Shown: positions 24,124 to 32,701 of the stretch, piece by piece
Layout of the letters: every line of letters starts with the position of its first letter
Numbering within the stretch: position 1 is the first letter of the stretch
Assembly (NCBI GenBank): GCA_002441555.1
Contig: DJWK01000036.1
Location: forward strand, 1 to 64,000
DNA from: Thermodesulfobacteriaceae bacterium UBA6232
Lineage (GTDB): Bacteria; Desulfobacterota; Thermodesulfobacteria; Thermodesulfobacteriales; Thermodesulfobacteriaceae
Reading direction: 5' to 3'
DNA length: 64,000 bases
Notes under the pieces: generated by a model
What the model was told of the DNA's origin: nothing
Database searches by the model: none
The model's input: the letters and a program-made list of their open reading frames with translations, nothing else
Position numbers and translations under genes: made by a program

Positions 24124-26397
24124 TTAAGTAAAACTTGCATCAATATCAACCTCCTCGGTGAGCATACCAAGTTCATTATCGTAAGTCGCATTGGCAATAA
24201 AAATATTGTCTTGGCGGCTAAGTAGCCCTTTTGTGTTTAGCATGTGGAAAGTGCCGAGGGGAATTGGCACAAGTAATTGGTTTGCCAACAAATAGCGCTT
24301 TTCCTCCAAGTGCTTTGTATACTCGTCGTAAAGTCTAATCGGCAACACTTCAACGCTTTGAAACAATCCATAGAACTCCTCCTCGCCTTCGGTGAACCTG
24401 TGCAGAGGTCTCAGCATTGAGAGCACGTATTGAAATGACTGTTGTGCTTGGTTGTAGCGTTTGCGCTCTCTATTTGTCCAGCCATTTCGATAAACTTGCT
24501 GCACCCACTCTGAGGCCACTTCAACCGTGAGGGGGGTGCCATCTTTGGGAGCAACGACAAGGGTTCTCGTCAATCGCTCCTCATCGTAAACACGAATTAA
24601 CCTGTCGCGGTCAAACCGACAGGCAACATGAACTTCAACGCCCCCAGCGTGTTCACCGTAACGGTTGACTCGTCCAAAACGCTGCAGCAAGTCGTCGGCA
24701 GGAGCAATTTCCGTGAAGATTGTATCAAAACTGACATCCAACGAAACCTCAACCACTTGTGTTGCCACCAATGCTTGAACAAGAACATCGGCTCGCTTAC
24801 CTTGTAAAGTGGCAATGATTGTTTGTTCCCTTGAAACACGGTCTCGGCGGGTGAAGCGGGAGTGAAGCAGGTGAATACCTTGAAATTGATCTCGCAATTG
24901 ACGGTAAATCTCTTGAGCCTGTGCGACCCGATTGGCGACAACCAGAACCTTCTTGCCGTCCCGGATGGCTTTGATGATGTTGGGCAGCATCTCTTCCAAC
25001 GATTTATCATGACATCGCAAGATGTGGCGAACCTGTTGCAGAAACCCTCGTGTCCATTCATCTTCTTCAACACTGTCAAGCCCAAACGTTACCCCTTCCT
25101 CATCCAACGCTTCTTGCAATAATGCTTTCAGAAATGGTGGGAAGGTGGCGCTCATGAAAAGAAAACGGCCGCCAAGTTGTTTGAGAAAACGCACCATTTC
25201 AACGATCAACGCAACGGTATGGGCGTCATAGGCGTGAATTTCGTCAAAAATAAACAATCCGCCAACCATCTCACTTATACCGATTTCAAAGCGCGGAATA
25301 CCAAAGAGCCATTTGAGCAACTGGAAAGGCGTGGCTACTTTAATAGGTTTATGGGCAAGCCGATTCAGTTCTGTTTCAGCCTTTGCTTGTTCTACAGCGC
25401 TTTCGTATTCCCCTGTCTGCTCAAAGTGTTGCTTGAAAGCGTAATCCAAAGCCCTTGCATGAAGGACCGCAATGTTTTCTTTGCCGAAAAGTTTTTCCAA
25501 AGTGTCTGCCATTGCCTCAATACTTGCTTGGTACGGCAGTAAGAAAAAAATTCGTTCCCCGCTTTTGCGGTTGTTTAGCGCCCAAGCAATAGCTGCGACT
25601 GTTTTACCCGAGCCTGTTGGAGCTTCAAGGAAGGCATTGCCCTTGTGTCGGCTTAGTTCACGCTGAAATGGTCGGAACGGAGGCAATTTAGGTTCCGGTA
25701 AGTGTGAAAGGAACTGAGTAATACCAGAGCTGACAGCGTGGTCGGAAGCCATAAGCCAACCTCGAGTTAGGAGCAAAGCAAATGGTTTTTGGCCTGTCAA
25801 GCAAGTCAGTTCCTCAATTGCTCTTTTTTGACGCTTTAAAAAATTGGTTGGCGGCTGGATGGAATTCAAAGTTTCTGGAAATCTCAAACCACACAGCACG
25901 GGATGGCTCTGCCAAAATTGTTTCAACCAATCCCAATTCTTCTTGAGCTCACTAACTTTGGAACGAAATTTTTCTTGGGCTTGGCGAACAATATCCGGCA
26001 ACGGTAAAGCCACTAAACCACAATCCTGCGCGAGTTGAGCGTCGTTTAGGTCCCGATGATGGGTAAGCACTGCTATCGCTGCCCATTCAAGGACCTCATC
26101 GTCAGGCATTGCTGAAAGCAACAGTGAAGCCGATAAAACTTCGTGCCGAAATTCCCAGTGAAATTTACGCTCTTTCAAAGCCCTTTGAAAGCCATCAGCA
26201 GCCTTGCCCAAATCATGGGTTAACGCAGCGAGAAATAAAGCCTTTCGTGTCTTTTCTGCAATTTCATCGCCTAACAAAGTTTTCCAATGCTCACGATAAG
26301 CATTTGTGACCATACGGACATACTCAGCAACTTGCTGAAGATGATCCCGCAATGTAACAGGGACCTCACCAGACTTCGCTAAGGGTTCGTTCACCAT
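24124..26397 (-). CDS. cas3: Cas3, HD nuclease fused to DExH helicase (set A, I-B type)
   Basis: Single-chain Cas3 that unwinds and degrades DNA recruited by Cascade. The N-terminal HD domain has LTHDLGKAADGF near residue 80 and LTHHRDL. The helicase has Walker A EAPTGSGKT near residue 263, FDEIHAYD, MSATFPPF, TQVVEVSLDV and LLQRFGRVNRYG. Length is about 757 residues. Start 26397 is preferred because AAGGAGTGG lies 11 bases upstream; the open frame extends 51 bases further into cas5. It overlaps cas5 by 32 bases. G+C is well above that of cas4 immediately downstream. Confidence 0.95.
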   Translation of the reverse strand: MVNEPLAKSGEVPVTLRDHLQQVAEYVRMVTNAYREHWKTLLGDEIAEKTRKALFLAALTHDLGKAADGFQRALKERKFHWEFRHEVLSASLLLSAMPDDEVLEWAAIAVLTHHRDLNDAQLAQDCGLVALPLPDIVRQAQEKFRSKVSELKKNWDWLKQFWQSHPVLCGLRFPETLNSIQPPTNFLKRQKRAIEELTCLTGQKPFALLLTRGWLMASDHAVSSGITQFLSHLPEPKLPPFRPFQRELSRHKGNAFLEAPTGSGKTVAAIAWALNNRKSGERIFFLLPYQASIEAMADTLEKLFGKENIAVLHARALDYAFKQHFEQTGEYESAVEQAKAETELNRLAHKPIKVATPFQLLKWLFGIPRFEIGISEMVGGLFIFDEIHAYDAHTVALIVEMVRFLKQLGGRFLFMSATFPPFLKALLQEALDEEGVTFGLDSVEEDEWTRGFLQQVRHILRCHDKSLEEMLPNIIKAIRDGKKVLVVANRVAQAQEIYRQLRDQFQGIHLLHSRFTRRDRVSREQTIIATLQGKRADVLVQALVATQVVEVSLDVSFDTIFTEIAPADDLLQRFGRVNRYGEHAGGVEVHVACRFDRDRLIRVYDEERLTRTLVVAPKDGTPLTVEVASEWVQQVYRNGWTNRERKRYNQAQQSFQYVLSMLRPLHRFTEGEEEFYGLFQSVEVLPIRLYDEYTKHLEEKRYLLANQLLVPIPLGTFHMLNTKGLLSRQDNIFIANATYDNELGMLTEEVDIDASFT

Positions 26398-27088
26398 GTA
26401 ACATCCACTCCTTGCGATACAGGAGGAGAACAGTTTCACCGTCTGCATCCTTCACAAGCCAGCCATCGCCGTTTTCCAAAGAGGCGGATCGGTGACAATC
26501 CACAACTCCGAACAGGTGCATCCTAACAGGTTTCCGAATTGGCTCATCGGTGAAGGCAATAGGCAATTTTTGAAGCCATGCTGAGACATTGTTGCGGGCG
26601 ACCAGTTCAAAAGGCAATAAAACTCCACTAACCATTCCTGAGTTGACTGGTATCAACTCTGCCTGGCTTATAGAGACCACGCTAGCAACATCTTGCGTTC
26701 GTCCAAGCAAGAGGGCGTATCTTGGTCGGTGAAAGGCAGGCTCCCACTCCGTAGGAAGGTAAAGGGTTAAGCGAGGCAAGACCAGGAATTCTCGCTGAAT
26801 AATATTCCGGGTGACGAAACGAGCGGGTTGGTCAGGCTTGGGACGCTTAACGGTGTAGATGGCTTCCAAGTCGTTCGCCTTGCCCTCGAAAGTGCATCGG
26901 TAAGCGAGCCACTCAACTTCCTCAGGCATAACCCATCTTCCCGCTGCTGCGGAAATTAAGCCGAAGATTGTGCTGAGTGGCGGAACGGGCAAAGTGAGTT
27001 GGTGCCCCACAAAAGGCGGGACACGGAAAGATGCGGTGTAGGCAGTTAAAACGATGCGGACTGCTTTGATTGCCTCTTGGTCTCTCAT
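26366..27088 (-). CDS. cas5: Cas5 (set A, I-B Cst/Tneap type)
   Basis: RAMP-fold Cascade subunit that holds the crRNA 5' handle. The N terminus has ASFRVPPFVGHQLTLPVPPLS followed by TIFGLISAAAGR, the hallmark of type I-B Cas5 of the Cst5/Cas5t group. Later MHLFGVVD and a positively charged tail are seen. Length 240 is normal. It lies between cas7 and cas3, the canonical I-B position, separated from cas7 by 37 bases. It overlaps the cas3 frame. Effector-block G+C. Confidence 0.9.
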   Translation of the reverse strand: MRDQEAIKAVRIVLTAYTASFRVPPFVGHQLTLPVPPLSTIFGLISAAAGRWVMPEEVEWLAYRCTFEGKANDLEAIYTVKRPKPDQPARFVTRNIIQREFLVLPRLTLYLPTEWEPAFHRPRYALLLGRTQDVASVVSISQAELIPVNSGMVSGVLLPFELVARNNVSAWLQKLPIAFTDEPIRKPVRMHLFGVVDCHRSASLENGDGWLVKDADGETVLLLYRKEWMLHGERTLSEVW

Positions 27089-27125
27089 AGTTCTTCACCT
27101 GCCAAACGAAGCGCCAATCAAGATT

Positions 27126-28187
27126 TTATGGCAGGTTTTGAAAAACAGGTGGGACAAGTTCAGCAACTCTTTCCAGCGCTTGTTGTGGAGTACCAACGAT
27201 CTCAATGCAATCGCTGAAGGACGAATCTTTTTCAAACGCTGTCAGGACCTCATGCTCATTTGCCAGGACCGTCGGTCGGTAGCCGAACACAATTGCCTTA
27301 CTGTTATTATCAGGTTTAAGCAGTCGGTCCTTGTAGTCCGTAAGCATGGACTTCAAACGCTCCATGTTCAAAACGACTCGTTCGTTATTCTCGTCGGGAC
27401 TGAACAGCCTTTGGAATGGGGCATTGCCGCCGTCAACAAAACCAACCAGAACCACTATTGGCGTAACATCGGACAAATTCCGAGCAAGATGAGCTCCGCC
27501 CCTTAACCTTGACAATGCAATAATAACCTGTTGCACGCGTTCAATTCGCTTTTCCTTGGGCAGCCGGTAAATTCGGTCATTGTTTGCGTCCTTTTCCAAT
27601 TCGTTTATGTGGGCTTGCAAAATGTCCTTGGATAAATCCCGCATTTCCCCAAGTTCAAATCGCCCCACATCCAGAAGTGAGATCGTGAAGACACCTTGAA
27701 GGTATGTGGTATAATGCTCAGATTCAAATGGGATGATGTCTGTGTCAGGTGGTAGATTACGCGAAAAGTGTCCAAAGTCGCTTGTGATGACATTGGGTAA
27801 AACGGAGATAAGAAGGCTGTTTTTCAGAGGCGAAATGCGTCGATAAGTCCCAGTGGTTCGTTCAGAGTTTTTTTCTCGTTTGCGGGCAGCCATGTAACCG
27901 AAGATGTCATCTTCTTCATAGGCGATTGGATCGCCTTTAGTATAGGCGCTTTTTGTCTTACGGGTCACCTCGCTTGGCGTCCACCCGAAATCGGCGTAAA
28001 GCACTTCCCGCCACCAGCGACGCCATGCCTGCCCTGAGACATATGGGTAGCGGAAACGACCAATGCGAATCTGTTTGACAACTATAGCATTTTCCACTCG
28101 CAAACCTTCCGCCTGTCCTGCATTGTTCAAAGCAGCACCATTAGCTTCAATAAGCACTGCGCCAGTTAGAACTGGATATGTCTTCAT
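27126..28187 (-). CDS. cas7: Cas7, Cst2/DevR type (set A backbone subunit)
   Basis: RAMP-fold protein that polymerises along the crRNA to form the Cascade backbone. Recognised by LTGAVLIEANGAALNNAG near residue 7, the block ending IRIGRFRYPYVSGQAWRRWWRE, and SRLRGGAHLARNLSD near residue 215, all Cst2/DevR features. Length 353. Its ribosome site GGAGGTGAAGG and first 41 bases lie inside the end of the preceding cas5-like gene of set B, in another frame. In a standard I-B operon the gene before cas7 is cas8, which here lies about 6 kb upstream. Confidence 0.92.
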   Translation of the reverse strand: MKTYPVLTGAVLIEANGAALNNAGQAEGLRVENAIVVKQIRIGRFRYPYVSGQAWRRWWREVLYADFGWTPSEVTRKTKSAYTKGDPIAYEEDDIFGYMAARKREKNSERTTGTYRRISPLKNSLLISVLPNVITSDFGHFSRNLPPDTDIIPFESEHYTTYLQGVFTISLLDVGRFELGEMRDLSKDILQAHINELEKDANNDRIYRLPKEKRIERVQQVIIALSRLRGGAHLARNLSDVTPIVVLVGFVDGGNAPFQRLFSPDENNERVVLNMERLKSMLTDYKDRLLKPDNNSKAIVFGYRPTVLANEHEVLTAFEKDSSFSDCIEIVGTPQQALERVAELVPPVFQNLP

Positions 28188-28953
28188 CCTTCACCTCCAA
28201 TTTAAAAATCTTGGTTTTACCTGCTGAAATTATTCTCCCAGGCAAAACAGATACAGGCGGTGGACAACGATAGTGATTTTCTTTTCTGGAACCCGGAATT
28301 AGTTCTTTTAGATCACTCAAGTTTGCAGAGGGGTCAAAATCTGCACCAAGAATTACAGCACCAGATACACCTTTCTGAAGTTGTTGAACCACAGAATCAC
28401 AATTTTTTTTAACTTCATCTTCAGGAATTTCTTGAACAGATAAACAAGTAACGAGAGAATCTTTACATCCTATATAACGAATGCTACGTAGCGCTTTCTT
28501 TACAGTCTCTACAATCCCTGTATTCGGTAAGCCCAGAAGCACGGTAAGCTTGCTGCTAAAAAGCGCATACTCACGCGTGTGGGGACGAGAGGGATAGTAA
28601 CTGCCGGTTTCATCCAAACCGCCTGCAGATTCAACAGCGGGGACGCTGCGGTAACGCAAAAAGGCTTTAAAGGAAAACGCAGAAGATGGCGGAATGATAA
28701 GTACCTCTATCTTCGGGAGATGTGGAACTAAAGCTTGGGCTGACCTCTCATCACCGCTTTGCAAAAGAGAGGCTACGAGTGCCATCTTGACGGTAAGGGG
28801 AGAGGGCACAAATGGAGTAACTGCTGCAATTGCTACTGTCCCGGGCATCCTGTAATGAAATACATGGAAGTGATAATCAGCCCTGAGCCATTTGACTGGA
28901 GCTGGAGCCGAACTTTCTGTGGCCTCAGTTAGTTTTTTGGCTTTCCTCGGCAT
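28147..28953 (-). CDS. Cas5-like RAMP protein (set B)
   Basis: A 268-residue protein. After a 22-residue polar leader, YHFHVFHYRMPGT is followed by TPFVPSPLTVKMALVASLL, a Cas5-like arrangement in which a short beta strand is followed by PSP-x-T-hydrophobic helix. The rest has no clear match. Its place directly after a Cas7-like gene supports Cas5. The last 13 residues (DEDISSSNWRSAY) are encoded by the start of the set A cas7 gene in another frame, so the native stop appears to have been lost at a junction. Lower G+C than other set B genes. Confidence 0.7.
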   Translation of the reverse strand: MPRKAKKLTEATESSAPAPVKWLRADYHFHVFHYRMPGTVAIAAVTPFVPSPLTVKMALVASLLQSGDERSAQALVPHLPKIEVLIIPPSSAFSFKAFLRYRSVPAVESAGGLDETGSYYPSRPHTREYALFSSKLTVLLGLPNTGIVETVKKALRSIRYIGCKDSLVTCLSVQEIPEDEVKKNCDSVVQQLQKGVSGAVILGADFDPSANLSDLKELIPGSRKENHYRCPPPVSVLPGRIISAGKTKIFKLEVKDEDISSSNWRSAY

Positions 28954-29003
28954 TTTTCATCCCCATTTTAGGTTTCTTTGCTTTCAGAAGCAGATAAGCT
29001 CTT

Positions 29004-30023
29004 CTACGCCCCTTTCTGTAATTCCGCTATAATCTGTCCCATTTTTTCCTTGAACTCGTCGGGCTTACTGAAATCCTCAACCCTAAGCGTATCCCCGCAC
29101 TTCTCTTTCAGTTGCTTAATGATGTCGCGATACTGAGGATTGGATTTAATGACAGGGCGATTAGGGTCTCCCCCTTCCAGTTCAAATTTGATAGGGGAGT
29201 AGAACGGAGCTGGTCCATCGGTAGAAAGCACAATGACACCCTCAAAGGTTCCATCGGGATGATGGAGCCATCCTGCCTGCTTCGCAAAAGTGGGGGAGAG
29301 GAGCCATTGCTTTATGGCTTCCAGGAGCACCCACATGCGCTTGTATCGCTCTGCATCAGGAATTGCATATTTACTGACATTCTTGACAAGCCACCACCAG
29401 TCGTTGAAACCAATGCGATCAAGGTCAATCCGGAGAACACCGCCATAGGTTCCGATCCGCATGTTCTGGACAAAGAGATTATGCTTTTCTGGATCAGGGT
29501 CATAGGCGCTGTGCTGAGTGTAGTTCACTACTGCTGGATGCTCCGTGATGAGCCAGCCAACCTCAAAGCACGAGTCCCGCTTGAGCGTACCTTGCGCATC
29601 GTCAGCGGCTTCAAGCGCTAAGAGAAATCCGCCAATATCGCAGAGAGCACATTGCTCGAGAAGTTCCTTGGTCACCTCGGGATAGTGCGGCGGATCCAGA
29701 AGAGGCAAATCCTTATTTTGAACCCTCTTTTTAGGCAATGACGTTTTGTTGTTCTGGACCCATTGCTTGAGTGGCTCTTTTCCACGATCCGGCACAAGCC
29801 CGTGACAGCGCTGGTGAAGAGGCAGTTCATGTTGCTGACAGAGCCTCACGAAGTTTTCCAGAATGTGGTGCCGGATGATTTCACCGCTGATGCCGTCATA
29901 CTCCTTGTCGCCCACGGTAATGCGGCGAGGCTCCATCACATTGGTTCCACCCGCTCCTTCATTGTTGGCGGCATGGAACCCCAACTGAATCCGAAACGAC
30001 ATGGCAAGGCTCTTATAGCTCAT
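29004..30023 (-). CDS. Cas7-like backbone subunit (set B)
   Basis: RAMP-type protein of the Csa2/DevR kind. The N terminus has FHAANNEGAGGTNVMEPRRI, then VGDKEYDGISGEIIRHHILE, the family's repeat-contact segment, then CALCDIGGFLLA near residue 157, then NYTQHSAYDP and RIGTYGGVLRIDLDR. About 339 residues. ATG at 30023 has GGAGGG 6 bases upstream; the frame opens 6 bases earlier with no spacing. It differs in sequence from set A Cas7, so it is not a recent duplicate. Placed between the large subunit and Cas5, as in Cascade operons. Confidence 0.82.
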   Translation of the reverse strand: MSYKSLAMSFRIQLGFHAANNEGAGGTNVMEPRRITVGDKEYDGISGEIIRHHILENFVRLCQQHELPLHQRCHGLVPDRGKEPLKQWVQNNKTSLPKKRVQNKDLPLLDPPHYPEVTKELLEQCALCDIGGFLLALEAADDAQGTLKRDSCFEVGWLITEHPAVVNYTQHSAYDPDPEKHNLFVQNMRIGTYGGVLRIDLDRIGFNDWWWLVKNVSKYAIPDAERYKRMWVLLEAIKQWLLSPTFAKQAGWLHHPDGTFEGVIVLSTDGPAPFYSPIKFELEGGDPNRPVIKSNPQYRDIIKQLKEKCGDTLRVEDFSKPDEFKEKMGQIIAELQKGA

Positions 30024-30035
30024 AGCCATCCCTCC

Positions 30036-31514
30036 TTATTGTTGAGTTGTTTCTTGAGTCTCCGCAGGCTTAGCCTGAGCACCGGCCTGTGCAAAAGTCT
30101 CCTTCTGGAAGCGTGCTCGGCTAAGCACATCCAAAAGAAAAATCGCTTTCCAGGCTCGGAAAGTCTTCTCATCACGCAATTGTGCCTCAATTCCACGAAG
30201 TATGTTTGCAAGATCCCTCGCACGGGTTAATGCATCCCGAATGTTTGGTGTCTGTCCTTGCTCCTGCTGTTCGCGGTAATATCCACGAGACACAATGTGC
30301 TCTACCTGCTGAATAAACTGAGAGAAGTTCCCTGCATTCTCCAGCCGAGTGAACTGGTTCATCCAACCTTTCTCGTCAAAGCCCAGCGCCCGGGCAACTG
30401 CTTCAGCAACTTGCCAGGGTATGTCAGGTAACTGCATGGACATCATGTTTTTCACCTCCTGCAAAATTGCTGTATTTCCCAGAAGCCGACGGGATTCAAA
30501 GGCACCCTGCAAGTTTTTAACTTGTGAGACTGCCAGTATGCGCGTCTTCAGCTGCTGAATCTTTACAAGGGCATCCACGGAGGGACTTGCCACAAACTCG
30601 GCTACCCAGCGTGCCAGATAGTGAACCTGTTCATCCACATTTTGCCCCTTTGTCTCCTGGAGAAACTGTCGGAAGTTCCTGAGAAGTTGCAGGGCATTCT
30701 GATTTTCTTTCTGAACAATCTCACTCCACCAGTAAACACAAAGCCTTTCCAGTCCAAGATAACCGCTGGAGGAGAAGATAGGTTGGCGCGTAGGACCCTT
30801 AACCTCACGAGTGTAGGCAAAATCCACCACAGGCAATCGCTTTTTAGCGAGATCCAGCAGAATGGAAAGAGCTCCCATAATAGCCGCAATCCAACCTCCG
30901 CCCGGATGCTGAAAGGAGCGCTCGTAAGTGAGGAATCCACTAATGACGAACCGTTCTCTAAAAATGGGCAAAATATACATCTCATCCGTTTGCCGCCTGG
31001 AACGACTTACCGCATATGCAGCGAAAGCTCTCCCAAGAGTAGCTGCGGCTACATTCTGAAAATAATCCTTGAATTTTTTCTTTGTTTCTCCAGTAGACCT
31101 AGGAGCAAGGATTTCATATTTACTCAAAGGATCTATGCCCCTTGTTCCTATCTGCAATGCTACATCATATTCTGCTTTTAATTCCTCCAGTCTACCTCTT
31201 TGCCCGTTAAGATCGGCGGAGAAGAACTGTTTCAACTCTTCCCAGGGAAAGTTCCCATCACTCTTTTTAAAAAGTCGCCTTTCCCTCTCAGTGGGCTGTA
31301 AACGCTCAATAGCCCAGAGGATTTGTTTTTCGTCTCGTTGAACAGAAACCCCACTCACTTCCCAGTAAGCTCCCCTATCTTCAACCTCGGCAGAAGCGGT
31401 CCCAAAGAATAGGTGAGCAACGCCGATGAGGCGGGCAGCGTCATAAAACGGTAACCCTGTCTTATAGACCCTGTAGCATTCTCTCTGGAGTGATATTGGT
31501 TTTGGCAGAGCCAT
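30036..31514 (-). CDS. Cas8-like large subunit (set B), poorly classified
   Basis: A 492-residue, mostly helical protein with no enzymatic motif I can see. Near the N terminus TGLPFYDAARLIGVAHLFFG loosely resembles the TGHPFVDAGLAGIAAL segment of the Cas8 encoded at 34203, so it may be a very diverged Cas8a relative. It also has a conserved-looking HPGGGWIAAIMGALSILLD region and a low-complexity Gln/Ala/Thr tail. Position between the HD-nuclease gene and cas7 makes it the probable PAM-recognising large subunit. No Zn Cys pairs are present, unlike the other Cas8. Subtype is uncertain. Confidence 0.65.
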   Translation of the reverse strand: MALPKPISLQRECYRVYKTGLPFYDAARLIGVAHLFFGTASAEVEDRGAYWEVSGVSVQRDEKQILWAIERLQPTERERRLFKKSDGNFPWEELKQFFSADLNGQRGRLEELKAEYDVALQIGTRGIDPLSKYEILAPRSTGETKKKFKDYFQNVAAATLGRAFAAYAVSRSRRQTDEMYILPIFRERFVISGFLTYERSFQHPGGGWIAAIMGALSILLDLAKKRLPVVDFAYTREVKGPTRQPIFSSSGYLGLERLCVYWWSEIVQKENQNALQLLRNFRQFLQETKGQNVDEQVHYLARWVAEFVASPSVDALVKIQQLKTRILAVSQVKNLQGAFESRRLLGNTAILQEVKNMMSMQLPDIPWQVAEAVARALGFDEKGWMNQFTRLENAGNFSQFIQQVEHIVSRGYYREQQEQGQTPNIRDALTRARDLANILRGIEAQLRDEKTFRAWKAIFLLDVLSRARFQKETFAQAGAQAKPAETQETTQQ

Positions 31515-31520
31515 AATGCT

Positions 31521-32699
31521 TCACCTCAATTCAATGTCAATATTCTCGGCATTTTCCCAGTCGCAGACCTTGACGAGACGATTTGTGATGCAGTAAAGAA
31601 AATAAAAGGCATCGGTCGGTCCTGGTGGTTCATCTGCTCTGGATGCTTCTTTTATCTTTTTAGCAGCCTCGATGAAGGCTTCGTGCATCTTATTGATTTC
31701 TTCTCCAGATAAGTTAAGCAATTGGCAGATTTGGTCCCGCAGCCATTCATCAGCCTTCTGGCCCTTCCACTCGTCCCATTCAAATTTGCCCTCTTCAACT
31801 GCTCCAGTAACCTCCAGACTGTGATGTCGTGCTGCTGCCAGGGCAATCATATCTAGAAAGCGGAAGTCTCCCAGGATTTTTTTTAATAATGTGCGCAGGA
31901 AAGGGTATGCAAAAGGCGAATGGGGCGGCGGGCTTGTAAGCTGATTCCTTTGCTGAACATTGCTTATGGGGCTCGTTCGGGCTATGTAACCCTCTCTGGA
32001 CTTCCCGCTCAACCTTTGCTCATTTTGCCAAACCACTTCCTGCCATTGCTTATTGAGTTTTCCAACATCGTGAAGATAAACGGCTATTCGCATCGCCCAT
32101 ATCAGAGAATCCACAAAAGATTGAAGCTGCGTCGTTTCAATTCCAATAGCTTCTTTTGCCCATTTCTCAATAAATGGACGGTAATACATAGTAATTCGTT
32201 CTGAACGCTTCCATACACCTTGTGCATGCTCTTCCCATCTCTGGAAGCATCCTGTTGTTGTCTTCTCCCGCGTCTCGGCATCCGTCTGGGACTCAAAACC
32301 TGTCTCATCTCCCTCGCCTTCAAAAGTCAATCCTTTTTCCGGACTATAACCTGCTTCCTGAGCCAGGAGCACATAAGTAGAATTGGGGCGGATTTCTTCT
32401 TCCCTTTCAACTTTAACAAGGAAGCCCCGGTTTTCCTTCTGAGCAGATGGCTCCAGGCGGTAAACAGTTTTAATCACCCTTTCCTTGAACTTTCCAAGAA
32501 ATACACCATAAGGTACCGAAATTGTTCTCAACCGTTTTCCTTGTTGGAGTTCACTTTCAGCCAAGTCCTTATCCCTAACCACCGCGATCTGCACATTCAA
32601 CATCTCCCGAAGTAGCTCTTCTACTTCGCGTGGGTTGCCTGCCCGAAACGCCCTCTCATAAGCAGTAAATGCATCTGAGGGTGTGATCACTTTTCCCAT
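31521..32699 (-). CDS. Cas3'' HD nuclease with N-terminal Cas3-type accessory domain (set B)
   Basis: Separate HD nuclease of the second interference set. The first 140 or so residues resemble the C-terminal accessory domain of Cas3 helicases (LRTISVPYGVFL, LLAQEAGYSPEKGL). The HD domain follows: EEHAQGVW, then AVYLHDVGKLNKQW near residue 209 and AARHHSLE near residue 285. About 392 residues, longer than usual I-A Cas3''. ATG at 32699 begins just after the helicase stop, with GGAGGAG as its ribosome site. Together the two genes look like one Cas3 split after the helicase core, with HD at the C-terminal side. Confidence 0.85.
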   Translation of the reverse strand: MGKVITPSDAFTAYERAFRAGNPREVEELLREMLNVQIAVVRDKDLAESELQQGKRLRTISVPYGVFLGKFKERVIKTVYRLEPSAQKENRGFLVKVEREEEIRPNSTYVLLAQEAGYSPEKGLTFEGEGDETGFESQTDAETREKTTTGCFQRWEEHAQGVWKRSERITMYYRPFIEKWAKEAIGIETTQLQSFVDSLIWAMRIAVYLHDVGKLNKQWQEVVWQNEQRLSGKSREGYIARTSPISNVQQRNQLTSPPPHSPFAYPFLRTLLKKILGDFRFLDMIALAAARHHSLEVTGAVEEGKFEWDEWKGQKADEWLRDQICQLLNLSGEEINKMHEAFIEAAKKIKEASRADEPPGPTDAFYFLYCITNRLVKVCDWENAENIDIELR

Positions 32700-32701
32700 A
32701 T

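Noticed and set aside
24862..25542. Plus-strand frames opposite cas3
   Set aside because: They are shadows of the helicase coding sequence with no recognisable product.
29112..29621. Long plus-strand frame opposite the set-B cas7
   Set aside because: It is antisense to a well-supported gene in a G+C-richer block where spurious frames are expected.
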